Assembly (NCBI GenBank): GCA_033764965.1
Contig: JANRIN010000137.1
Coordinates: 49,546-113,545, forward strand
DNA from: JSC-12 sp033764965
GTDB lineage: Bacteria; Cyanobacteriota; Cyanobacteriia; Leptolyngbyales; Leptolyngbyaceae
Direction of reading: 5' to 3'
Length of the DNA: 64,000 nt
Position numbers and translations under genes: made by a program. The notes below the pieces were generated by a model, which worked only from the letters and a program-made list of their open reading frames with translations, ran no database searches and was not told where the DNA came from. Below, one piece after another: positions 16,205 through 24,098 of the stretch. Position 1 is the first letter of the stretch, and every line of letters starts with the position of its first letter.

Positions 16205-18085
16205 TTAACCACCCCAACTGAAAGCCAGTCTGACATCCACTCCCACTGGAATTGGTGCAAGGATGGGCTGCGCGGCATTCAGCATGGCTTGCTCTAGCAA
16301 CCTTGCGACTGCTTGACCCATTTCAACGGGGCACTCAATCAGGAGTTCATCATGCACCATGCCAATAAAAACCGCACCGATGGGCAACAGTGGGTGTAGA
16401 GTCGCTATTGCCAGCTTGATGATGTCAGCATTGGTGCCTTGGACTGGATAATTCAGGATCTCGTTGGGGTCAAGTTTACCGTCCTTCAACCACACTCGTC
16501 GCCGTCCTGCTAATGTGTACCAGATGCGTTGTTTGCGAATATAAATCGCACGTTTAACCCGCTCATGCCACTGTCGGATACCCGGATAAAGTTGAAAGAA
16601 TTGACGGCTAAAAGTTTTCGCCTCTGCCAGGTTCATCGTTACACCGTATTTCACCAGGGCAGTACTTTGAAGTTTCTTCGCCCCCATGCCATAAATCAGC
16701 CCAAAGTTGATGACTTTTCCCAATCGGCGCTCTCCATCGGTCACCGCTTTAATCGGTTTATGCAGCAGAAAAGCAGCCGTCAGACAGTGTAAGTCTTCAC
16801 CCTGCTCAAAGGCTTGCTGCATCCGCAGATCGCCACTAATCTTGGCAACCAGACGCAACTCCATCTGAGAGTAATCGCCCCGCACCATGACGTTACCGGG
16901 AGCCACAACAAAGCAATGGCGAATATCACATCGGTGCGGAATGGTCTGTAGCGGTGGACTTTTGCAACTGGCGCGACCAGAGCGAGTTCCAAGTTGGAAA
17001 TAGGTTGGATGTAGCCGCCCAGTCACAGGATGGACCTGTTGAGTTAACGGATGGATAAAACTCGTCAGGAGTTTAGTAACTGAGCGATAGGCTAGTAGAG
17101 TCGCGATCGCAGGATGACGATCCACCAGGGGAGCCAGATGGGCAGCATTCGTAGATTTCAATGTAATCCCCTTATTGCCCAGTGCTGCTTTCACTTGCTG
17201 GCTAGAGTTGGGATTAAAATCGCTGCAACTGGTAACGTGAGAACCGCCAAACAGATTAACCTGTTGCAGCGGTTGGGAAGACTCAATTCCCAGGTGTCGG
17301 GTGAGGGTCGCGCATAACCCGGTCTGCTGCCCGGACAGTTCCTTCTCCAACACCTGCCACTGCGTCTGATCAAGCTGAACTCCAGCCAGTTCCATCTGGG
17401 CAAAGGCGGGCATTGCCTGACATTCCAACTGGCTGATTTTCCACAAGTTGGCTTGCTTCAGCTTCTGTGCCAAAATTTGACCCAGGGGCAGTAGGATGGC
17501 AGCATCGATCGCAGCATACTGAAGTTGTTCTAGACTCAGCTCTAACCTAGAGAAATCACTCTGTTGTTTCGATTTGTCGAGGGACACGCCCAATAACTTT
17601 TGGGCAATCGCTTTCAGGCTACTGGACGTTTTAATCCCACTGACCCACACTTTGTAGGCAAGTTGCGTGTCGAAAAAGGGTCCAACGAGGGACAGTCCAA
17701 CCTCAGTGAGAAACTGCCAATCAAATTTGGCATTATGGAGAATTTTCAACGCTGAGTTTTGCAGCAATTGTTTGAGAGGATCAGACCGGATTAAATCAAT
17801 CTGAAAGCAGTCTATCAGTACCACAGGCTGACCTTTAGCGGCAATTTGAATCAGTCGAAGTTGATGAAGTTGGGGGTCAATTCCTGTGGTCTCCGTATCG
17901 ATCGCCAGAATTTTGGCAGCAAGAAACGGCGTGATCGCAATCTCCAATTCTGCTAAGTTAGTGATCAGTCGGTAGGGACACTGTAAGAGTGCTGTAGGAG
18001 ATGGAATAGCTGAAAGCGATTGCGGTTGCCCCTGGCGCTGTGCCCGGAGCGTCTCTTTGTAAGTATAAAAACTCGTATCAACCAT
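16205..18085 (-). CDS. polA: DNA polymerase I family, no 5' nuclease domain
   Basis: 626 aa: 3'-5' exonuclease plus family A polymerase, lacking the 5' nuclease of chromosomal PolA. Exo motifs are AIDTETTG (D63, E65), HNAKFD (D122) and YAAID (Y190, D194), all intact. Polymerase motifs are A RGDYSQMELR (D404), B RRLGKVINFGLIYG (K457) and C MVHDE (H578, D579). An extra stretch at 268-290 includes QVNLF (275-279), a match to the clamp-binding pattern Q-x-x-L-F. A GCTACCGC motif stands 36 nt ahead of the start. With clamp and loader genes nearby, it may be the element's main polymerase. Confidence 0.93.
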   Translation of the reverse strand: MVDTSFYTYKETLRAQRQGQPQSLSAIPSPTALLQCPYRLITNLAELEIAITPFLAAKILAIDTETTGIDPQLHQLRLIQIAAKGQPVVLIDCFQIDLIRSDPLKQLLQNSALKILHNAKFDWQFLTEVGLSLVGPFFDTQLAYKVWVSGIKTSSSLKAIAQKLLGVSLDKSKQQSDFSRLELSLEQLQYAAIDAAILLPLGQILAQKLKQANLWKISQLECQAMPAFAQMELAGVQLDQTQWQVLEKELSGQQTGLCATLTRHLGIESSQPLQQVNLFGGSHVTSCSDFNPNSSQQVKAALGNKGITLKSTNAAHLAPLVDRHPAIATLLAYRSVTKLLTSFIHPLTQQVHPVTGRLHPTYFQLGTRSGRASCKSPPLQTIPHRCDIRHCFVVAPGNVMVRGDYSQMELRLVAKISGDLRMQQAFEQGEDLHCLTAAFLLHKPIKAVTDGERRLGKVINFGLIYGMGAKKLQSTALVKYGVTMNLAEAKTFSRQFFQLYPGIRQWHERVKRAIYIRKQRIWYTLAGRRRVWLKDGKLDPNEILNYPVQGTNADIIKLAIATLHPLLPIGAVFIGMVHDELLIECPVEMGQAVARLLEQAMLNAAQPILAPIPVGVDVRLAFSWGG

Positions 18086-18113
18086 AGCTGTGAAGCTCTC
18101 GGACGGTCGCTAC

Positions 18114-18128
18114 GAGGGCAGCGGTAGC
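18114..18128 (-). promoter_or_regulatory. GCTACCGC motif upstream of polA
   Basis: GCTACCGCTGCCCTC on the minus strand, with its core 36 nt before the polA start, in the 46-bp gap after the response-regulator fragment. Confidence 0.5.
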
Positions 18129-18131
18129 AGT

Positions 18132-18323
18132 TTATTTCGTCCGCTGATACCGCTCAAACAAGTGAGATTTGAGCGCACGGCTGGTTGCTTCGGTGCGAGT
18201 ATCTGCACAGAGTTTTCGGAGAATATTTCCGACATGAGACTTGACCGTGCCAGCACTGATGAACAGTTGCTGCCCAATCTGGGGATTACTGAGTCCCTCT
18301 GCCATCAGCTCTAGCACCTGCAC
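18132..18323 (-). pseudogene. LuxR/NarL-type HTH fragment of a split response regulator
   Basis: 63 codons read from a GTG. They encode VQVLELMAEGLSNPQIGQQLFISAGTVKSHVGNILRKL, a NarL/FixJ DNA-binding domain. Upstream in the same frame is PIEVEPLTRRE, the normal lead-in, until a TGA inside the palindrome at 18355-18388. It is shifted relative to the receiver gene, so the two domains are no longer joined. It could still be expressed alone or through frameshifting. Confidence 0.75.
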
Positions 18324-18354
18324 TTCTCGCCTGGTTAACGGCTCTACTTCGATC

Positions 18355-18388
18355 GGTTTTACAACTGAGTTAATTCAGTTGTAAAACC
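18355..18388. repeat. Perfect 14-bp inverted repeat at a receiver/HTH junction
   Basis: GGTTTTACAACTGA and TCAGTTGTAAAACC flank a 6-nt loop. The receiver frame stops inside the second arm (TAA at 18361-18359), and the HTH frame opens inside the loop. No T-run follows on either strand. Confidence 0.8.
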
Positions 18389-18904
18389 ATTGGCAGAAGC
18401 AGGTGCAGATCTCGATGCACGATCAGTTTCTTGAGAGCTACTTAATTGAGTCTGGCGTTGGTTCGCTAGATTGAGTTGATACTGTCGCAGCACAATCTTG
18501 GCGATCGCTGGATCAATCCAGTGATTGCCTTCATAGGTTTGCTCCAGTGCCAGCCCAATCACTCTGATTGAGTTGTCCTTCATGCAATAGGAATCGGCTC
18601 CCGCTTCAAACGCTGACAGAACATGCGCTTCGTCTGCACTCACGGTCAGCATCATCACTTTAACGTGAGGATACTGGCGCTTGATCTGCTGGGTCACGTC
18701 GATCCCACTCATTCCTGGCAACCCCAGGTCTACTATCGCTACATCCGGTTGCCGCGTCTTGATCAGTGCCAGTCCCCGCTCACCCGTCTCTGCTTCCCCG
18801 ATCACCTCAAGTTTGGGGTTGTGCTTAGGAAGTCCCAGCATTAAGCCAAACCGGGCAAGTTCTTGATCCTCAATCAAAATAATCCCAATCTTACGACCTG
18901 TCAT
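18359..18904 (-). CDS. Response regulator receiver domain (NarL type), C-terminus frameshifted
   Basis: 181 aa. The receiver is intact: acidic pocket IILIEDQE, phospho-acceptor D59 in AIVDLGLPGMSG, and TVSADEAHVLSAFEAGADSYCMKD. After a linker the frame ends at FTTELTQL within a palindrome, whereas the matching LuxR HTH continues in another frame at 18132-18323. It overlaps the kinase stop by 4 bp (ATGA), so the pair is coupled. A one-base deletion would account for the split. Confidence 0.8.
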   Translation of the reverse strand: MTGRKIGIILIEDQELARFGLMLGLPKHNPKLEVIGEAETGERGLALIKTRQPDVAIVDLGLPGMSGIDVTQQIKRQYPHVKVMMLTVSADEAHVLSAFEAGADSYCMKDNSIRVIGLALEQTYEGNHWIDPAIAKIVLRQYQLNLANQRQTQLSSSQETDRASRSAPASANGFTTELTQL

Positions 18905-21051
18905 GGTCTTACCTTTTGTTTACTGTTCAAATTTGTATTAGTCGATTGCACCCAGGATTCAATTTGCAGGAGTTCCTGACGGCACTTCTCCAACAGCGCT
19001 CGTCCCCGCACCAACATTGGACGAGGCTGTTTTGCTAGGACTTCAAGTTGGTCAGTCAGTCGGGTTAAGGAAGCACTTCTGACAACTGCACAAGCACCAC
19101 GAAACCGATGACTGAACCGGGCAACAGCACCCCAATCCCGTTGCATCAGGGCACGATCGAGGGCAGCAATCTCTTGTTGGGCAATCTTGACGAACTTTTG
19201 TACAACCTGCAACACGGTTCCTCGTTCTCCAAAAGACTCCAGCAATTGCCGCATATCAATTGGTACGGACACATCGCTCTGGATGAGTGCAGTTGACTGA
19301 CCCCAGCGTTGCAACATCCTACCCAGTTCCGCCTGGGAAACTGGCTTGCTCAGATAGTCGTTCATCCCCGCCTCCAGGCAGCGTTGCCGTTCTTCAGACT
19401 GGGCATGAGCGGTCAAGGCAATGATGGGGAGTGAGGCATACTGGGGACTACGGCGAATGATGCGAGTCGTACTGTAGCCATCTAACCTCGGCATCTGACA
19501 ATCCATCAGGATCAGATCAAAGGGCTGATGATGCAACTTCTTCAAAGCTTCTCGTCCCGTGCTGGCAACCTCAGCTTGATGTCCTAGCCGCTGCAAGTGG
19601 TGCTGCATCACAAACTGATTGACCGGATCATCTTCAACCAGCAAGATGTTCAAAGGGTGGACAACAGCGTCTACTGGCACGATCACCGCAACTGGTTCTA
19701 ACCGTGGTTCAGACTGCCCAACCTCAAATCGTGTAGTAAACCAGAAACAGGAACCCTTGCCCAACTGACTCTTGAAGTCGATCCGTCCACCCATCTGCTT
19801 GACCAGTTGGCGGGAAATGGCTAACCCTAATCCAGTGCCTCCATGTTGACGAGTGTAGGAGGGATCAACCTGGGAGAAGGCGCGAAACAGTTTAGCGGTG
19901 TCGCGTCGGGCAATCCCAATGCCAGTATCAGTGATCTCAAACCGTAGCACTGCCTCCTCTTGCCGGGTATCGGCACTGATGGTCAGGCTAACCTGTCCAC
20001 GGCAGGGAGTGAATTTAACTGCATTCCCCAGCAGGTTGAACAAGACTTGCTTCAGGCGATAGGCATCTCCTCGTAGGCGATTGGGAAGGGTTCCTTTGGC
20101 ATGAACAGTCAATTGGATCAACTTCTCGAATGCTTGATGCTCTATCACTCCTAGGACTTCATTAATACAGCGATCCAGGTCAAACCATTGTTCATCGAGA
20201 TCAAGTTTGCCTGCCTCCAGTTTGGAGAAATCCAGGATGTCATTGATCACCTTCAGTAGGTGCTGGGAGTTAGAGTAGATGATTTGGACAAATTGGTGCT
20301 GTTCAGCAGTCAAATTGTCCCCTAGCAGCAATTCTGCACTGCCCAGCACACCGACCATTGGAGTCCGAATTTCATGGCTCATATTGGCAAGAAACTGAGA
20401 CTTGGTCTGAGCCGTTTCCAGGGCAGATTCCCGTGCTTCAATCAGTTGGTCGATTGGTTGGACAAATAGGACGCTCCCACCAACTTGCCCGTCCTGATAC
20501 CAGGGCTGCACCGTCCATTTGAGCCAGTGGTTTGTGCCGTTCTTCAGTAGAATTGGGTCTTCAGCGTGATGGGTCACTTTGCCCTGGACAGCTTGCGCGT
20601 GTCCGTCCTTCCAGTGATCAGGCACGCCTGACTCACTGTTACCAACCGATTCCCCCAAGAATTTCATTTCTGCCAACCAGCAGTCACTCTGGAGCAGGAT
20701 TCGTCCCTCACGATCGAAGAATGCCATTGCTACAGGAGCCTGACGAATGAGAGATCGGAGTTGCTGTTGTTCTTGCAATAGTACGGCAGAGTAGCGAAAT
20801 TGGTGATACCAGCTAATGGCAGCAGCAATCACCAGACAACTCACTATCGCCGTTACCACCACATTGAATGGTGACAGGTGAAATCCTGCGATCGGCTTTG
20901 GAGCCTTTAACGAATCTTGCATCAGGAGGTAGCAATGAACTGCCACAACCCCGATCGCCACACCAAAACTGACTATCCCAACAATTTGCTCTCCCGTAGC
21001 CCGCTTTCGCTGTTGTTTTAACCGCTTTAGATCAAAAAGTTCCCGAATCAT
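18901..21051 (-). CDS. Hybrid sensor histidine kinase
   Basis: 716 aa. Two membrane helices (about 24-44 and 62-82) enclose a very short loop, so sensing is probably cytoplasmic through the PAS-like domain (about 95-200). HisKA follows with FLANMSHEIRTP (H226), HATPase with DTGIGI and HGGTGLGL (about 370-410), then a receiver (ILLVEDD, LMDCQMP, D517) and a C-terminal HPt-like segment with SHRFRGAC near 645. This is a full phosphorelay architecture ending at the adjacent regulator. The stimulus is unknown. The site between polA and the acidic protein is unusual for a two-component system and hints at regulation of the element. Confidence 0.88.
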   Translation of the reverse strand: MIRELFDLKRLKQQRKRATGEQIVGIVSFGVAIGVVAVHCYLLMQDSLKAPKPIAGFHLSPFNVVVTAIVSCLVIAAAISWYHQFRYSAVLLQEQQQLRSLIRQAPVAMAFFDREGRILLQSDCWLAEMKFLGESVGNSESGVPDHWKDGHAQAVQGKVTHHAEDPILLKNGTNHWLKWTVQPWYQDGQVGGSVLFVQPIDQLIEARESALETAQTKSQFLANMSHEIRTPMVGVLGSAELLLGDNLTAEQHQFVQIIYSNSQHLLKVINDILDFSKLEAGKLDLDEQWFDLDRCINEVLGVIEHQAFEKLIQLTVHAKGTLPNRLRGDAYRLKQVLFNLLGNAVKFTPCRGQVSLTISADTRQEEAVLRFEITDTGIGIARRDTAKLFRAFSQVDPSYTRQHGGTGLGLAISRQLVKQMGGRIDFKSQLGKGSCFWFTTRFEVGQSEPRLEPVAVIVPVDAVVHPLNILLVEDDPVNQFVMQHHLQRLGHQAEVASTGREALKKLHHQPFDLILMDCQMPRLDGYSTTRIIRRSPQYASLPIIALTAHAQSEERQRCLEAGMNDYLSKPVSQAELGRMLQRWGQSTALIQSDVSVPIDMRQLLESFGERGTVLQVVQKFVKIAQQEIAALDRALMQRDWGAVARFSHRFRGACAVVRSASLTRLTDQLEVLAKQPRPMLVRGRALLEKCRQELLQIESWVQSTNTNLNSKQKVRP

Positions 21052-21332
21052 CGATTTCTTAAAATATACTTAGCCCGTGACGAAGATCAGGTCAATAAAG
21101 TTACCGTACCGTTCTGCTCAATTGGCGCTTAATCAGAAACTGTTACTATAGCAAGTCGGACTTAGAGATGGCAGGAAAGGAAGTAATATCGCCCACTTGG
21201 GTGACTAAGCAGACGTGTTCTGCTACCAGGTTATCTACCAGTTGGGGGAAAAGAGTACGGACTTCTAATAGGTCTTAGTCTGTAAAAAAATACTAACCCA
21301 CCGTAGCTGGAGAGTTAGCATTTCTCTTTTCT
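21052..21332. other. Intergenic stretch with a repeated motif and a terminator
   Basis: No gene is seen. It holds a CCCCCAACTGGTA motif (21236-21248, minus strand) about 185 nt before the kinase start and the terminator at 21284-21320. The kinase promoter is probably here, but no clear -10/-35 pair stands out. Confidence 0.4.
21284..21320 (-). terminator. Rho-independent terminator
   Basis: On the minus strand TGCTAAC pairs with GTTAGTA and is followed by TTTTTTT, shortly after the stop of the DUF5895-like gene at 21333. Confidence 0.6.
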
Positions 21333-22367
21333 CTACTCGTCCTCTAAATCGTCATCAAAATCAAACTCGTCATCGTCGTCAGCGGCAACTGCCTCAGTAT
21401 CGAGCACATCTAGATCATCCAGCTCATCCAGCTCATCCTCTGGATCCAAGGCGAGTTTCGCACTTTTGAGCCTCCCAGTTGCAGCAGGTAGGGCAGGCAT
21501 CACGTCTGACTCACCCGGCAGTGCTGGCAGAGATTGTGGCTCCGTGAATCCGGCAATGTCATCGTGGATCGTCCAGACAATGGCTTTGGTGGTTGGCGTT
21601 CCCAGAAACACCTGCGGCAAATTTGCCTGGTCAGGGTTGGTAACAACTTCAGTCTTACAGCACCAGGATTTGTTCTTACCCTCACCTTGCTTTTCGGCTT
21701 TGAAGCTCACATCCAAAATGCCCAAACTGCGCCACTTGTCGCTCTTGCCAGAATAGCGCTGCCCGGTAAAGTCAGCAAAGGCTTTTTCGAGCTTGCGGTA
21801 GAACTCTTCACGGGCAGACTTGAAGCTCCAAAGTGCTACGTTCTTGAAGCGAACCACGATCGGGGTGGTGTGCAGAGGTTGGTTGTCGTCATCCAGAAAC
21901 ACCAGGGCGTGTTCAGAGCAAACATCCATAATCCGTTTGTCCAGGGCACTGCGACAGTCATCATAGGAGCCAACAACAACGTGTTCCAAGATTGGGTCGG
22001 CACCATGTTTGAGCAAAGCTTCTTCGTCCTTGTGGCGAATGTACTCTGGAACAAACGCCAGTACCAGCAAACGGGTTTGGGTGAAGAACAGCCCAGTCAC
22101 TTCGTTTTCGCCAAAGGTAATGCTGCTGAGGTCTTCGTCACTCGGTTGGTCTTTCCACTCGGCTTTGTCGAGTTGGTCGGTGGGAATCAAAATCCCGGCG
22201 GGCTTGTCATTGACGACAATGCCGTAGGGCAGTTGCGGACGGCGGGTCTGGTTATAAGCGTCATTCAGCAGTTCAGGGTCAATCTCAAACGCAGGAGCTT
22301 TGGGCTTAGCGGTTCGTACTGTTTTAACTGTCGTCGGTTGAGTAGCTCTGGCTCTTGTGTTTACCAT
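21333..22367 (-). CDS. DUF5895-like protein with acidic tail, candidate ssDNA-binding protein
   Basis: 344 aa. A basic, Thr/Arg-rich start (1-25) leads to a structured part (RPQLPYGIVVNDKPAGILIPTDQL...ITFGENEVTGLFFTQTRLLVLA) whose pattern I recall from DUF5895 cyanobacterial proteins. The last 45 residues are strongly acidic (EDELDELDDLDVLD...DDDDEFDFDDDLEDE). Acidic tails are the protein-docking element of SSB and phage gp2.5/gp32 proteins, so an ssDNA-binding role is a reasonable inference, strengthened by a GCTACCGC motif 34 nt upstream as for polA and dnaN. No OB fold can be proven by eye. Confidence 0.55.
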   Translation of the reverse strand: MVNTRARATQPTTVKTVRTAKPKAPAFEIDPELLNDAYNQTRRPQLPYGIVVNDKPAGILIPTDQLDKAEWKDQPSDEDLSSITFGENEVTGLFFTQTRLLVLAFVPEYIRHKDEEALLKHGADPILEHVVVGSYDDCRSALDKRIMDVCSEHALVFLDDDNQPLHTTPIVVRFKNVALWSFKSAREEFYRKLEKAFADFTGQRYSGKSDKWRSLGILDVSFKAEKQGEGKNKSWCCKTEVVTNPDQANLPQVFLGTPTTKAIVWTIHDDIAGFTEPQSLPALPGESDVMPALPAATGRLKSAKLALDPEDELDELDDLDVLDTEAVAADDDDEFDFDDDLEDE

Positions 22368-22393
22368 GCAGGGAAGTCCAAAATCAGCATGGC

Positions 22394-22408
22394 GAATCAG
22401 GCGGTAGC
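22394..22408 (-). promoter_or_regulatory. GCTACCGC motif upstream of DUF5895-like gene
   Basis: GCTACCGCCTGATTC on the minus strand, core 34 nt before the start. Immediately before it is CCCACTGG, so this site joins the GCTACCGC motif with part of the CCNACTGG motif. Confidence 0.5.
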
Positions 22409-22450
22409 CAGTGGGCGGCTGCTATTAACCTACACAGGTGCCCACTCTCA

Positions 22451-23254
22451 TTAGTCTTCGCTCTGTTGAGAAAACTTCCGAGCAGTTTCAATGTCTACTC
22501 GTAAACGTCCCGCAACCTGTTCAAGGGTTAACCCACTCTCCAGTAACGCTGGGATAGCCAGCGCGAGTGTTTCCTCTCGTCCCTCTTCCCATCCTTCTTC
22601 TTTAACCTCTTGATAAAACCGTGTCTGTTTGAGTTCGTCTAGTCCTAGCATTTGCCTTATTTCCTCGCGACTCAGGTTTGGGAATTTATAGACCAGCGTT
22701 GTTGTGATCAATTCTACAATTCGCTGCTGTTCTGCAACATCCGTGGCTTCTTGCTGTGCTCGTTGAATCAACTGTCGGGCGCGGTCAGGGGCACTTTCTT
22801 CTTTCACCCCAATCAACTGCAATACGCCCAATTCTAACGAACGGTCTATCGCCTCTGCTGGAAGCTGATCTAGATAAATACGACGAAACCGGGGGCTACT
22901 GTCAAAGTCTCGAAAATGCACCGATAGACCAGGGTCTAAACCCTGACGGCTAAAAATTAGAACCGCCAGCCAATCGTTCAATGGGGTGAAGTCTTTCAGG
23001 TAAAGAAAGATTTCGGCAAAGAAGCTGAAGTAGAGGTTGTTATCGCGATAGCCCATGATTTCAACGAACACAATGGGCGAGTTTGGCTCCTGGACAGATG
23101 GGGTAAGAATACCATCCAGTCGGAAGCTGGTTTGTTTGACTTCCTGGGAACCAAAGGTATAAGAAACCGCTGCTGGAACTTCCTCACCCATTAGCTCAAA
23201 CAGGAGTTCTGGATGGTCAGCGAACAATCGATAAAACAGGCTGTCGGTTTTCAT
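22451..23254 (-). CDS. DUF2887 / Rpn-like PD-(D/E)XK family protein
   Basis: 267 aa. Starts MKTDSLFYRLFADHPELLFELMG, the hallmark opening of DUF2887 cyanobacterial proteins. The nuclease-like core is FRLDGILTPS...PIVFVEIMGYRDNNLYFSFFAE, with D and E-x-M in place of the canonical D...ExK, so catalysis is uncertain. It ends with a helical tail (TLEQVAGRLRVDIETARKFSQQ). These genes are abundant, mobile and variable in copy in cyanobacteria, related to transposase-like Rpn proteins. It probably arrived as a single gene. Confidence 0.78.
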   Translation of the reverse strand: MKTDSLFYRLFADHPELLFELMGEEVPAAVSYTFGSQEVKQTSFRLDGILTPSVQEPNSPIVFVEIMGYRDNNLYFSFFAEIFLYLKDFTPLNDWLAVLIFSRQGLDPGLSVHFRDFDSSPRFRRIYLDQLPAEAIDRSLELGVLQLIGVKEESAPDRARQLIQRAQQEATDVAEQQRIVELITTTLVYKFPNLSREEIRQMLGLDELKQTRFYQEVKEEGWEEGREETLALAIPALLESGLTLEQVAGRLRVDIETARKFSQQSED

Positions 23255-23279
23255 GCCGCAACAGAATAGAGTCTTTGTA

Positions 23280-23924
23280 CTATATCACCACTTCGGCGAT
23301 CGCCTCCAGGTTCGAGATCGCCGCCCATAGTGGATCACTTTCGTGTTCATTCACTACAGTTGCTTGGGACTGATTCTCATCTACCGATAGCTGCATCATT
23401 AGCCATTCCTGCGTTTGCTGATGCAACTCATCATTCCAGATATGCACTACTTTTTGAGCCATTTGATCTGGATGCAAGGCAATGACAATCAGCTTCAAAT
23501 CGCTGGGGGCGATCGCAAAATGCTGGGCGACTGTCCACAATTTAACCAGGTCACGCCAGTTCAGTTCAGGCGATCGCACTCCCCATTCAAATAATTTGGG
23601 AATGCCATGCCGGAAACCTAGATTCACGTCTACCTGGATAGTATGGGCTATTGCTTCCACGTTGAGAATGGTCGAAATAGGCGTATGCAAATACAGTTTT
23701 TTATTGGGTTTGAATAGATTGGGGAGTAATGTTTGTACCTGATAAACTAGCTGAGCAAGCACAGGATCAGCATCCAGGAATAGTTGGATTGGTAATCCTA
23801 GATGCCACTGATGAATGACTTGCTGTAGCTGCTCTTGGAGATGAGAATTGCGATCGGCATAGGAGGAGATTTGTTGGTTACGGTCAGACTGGATGCGGTG
23901 AAGGTCAGAAATCGTGATCAGCAT
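23280..23924 (-). CDS. hypothetical protein, 214 aa
   Basis: Helical, neutral protein (MLITISDLHRIQSDRNQQISSY...DLVKLWTVAQHFAIAPSDLKLIVIALHPDQMAQKVVHIWNDELHQQTQEWL). No family is recognised; no signal or membrane segment. A CTGCCGACTGGCA motif lies 29 nt upstream (23953-23965). It is convergent with nothing and divergent from the coupling-protein gene. Confidence 0.5.
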   Translation of the reverse strand: MLITISDLHRIQSDRNQQISSYADRNSHLQEQLQQVIHQWHLGLPIQLFLDADPVLAQLVYQVQTLLPNLFKPNKKLYLHTPISTILNVEAIAHTIQVDVNLGFRHGIPKLFEWGVRSPELNWRDLVKLWTVAQHFAIAPSDLKLIVIALHPDQMAQKVVHIWNDELHQQTQEWLMMQLSVDENQSQATVVNEHESDPLWAAISNLEAIAEVVI

Positions 23925-24098
23925 TGGTCACCCAAACAACGTCGGGTGTCTATGCCAGTCGGCAGGTTTCACAGTTCATCACGATCTGTCAACGCCTGAT
24001 TGGGAGAAGGTTAATCCTTCAGTTGGGACTGGAGGAAACGCGGCAAATTCTGCAAGCTAAATAGCAACGTTTATCGATGCGCGATCGCCCCTCTAGCC

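Noticed and set aside
21534..22454. 306-codon plus-strand frame
   Set aside because: It is the mirror of the DUF5895-like gene; that gene has the motif upstream, a terminator downstream and the coherent protein.
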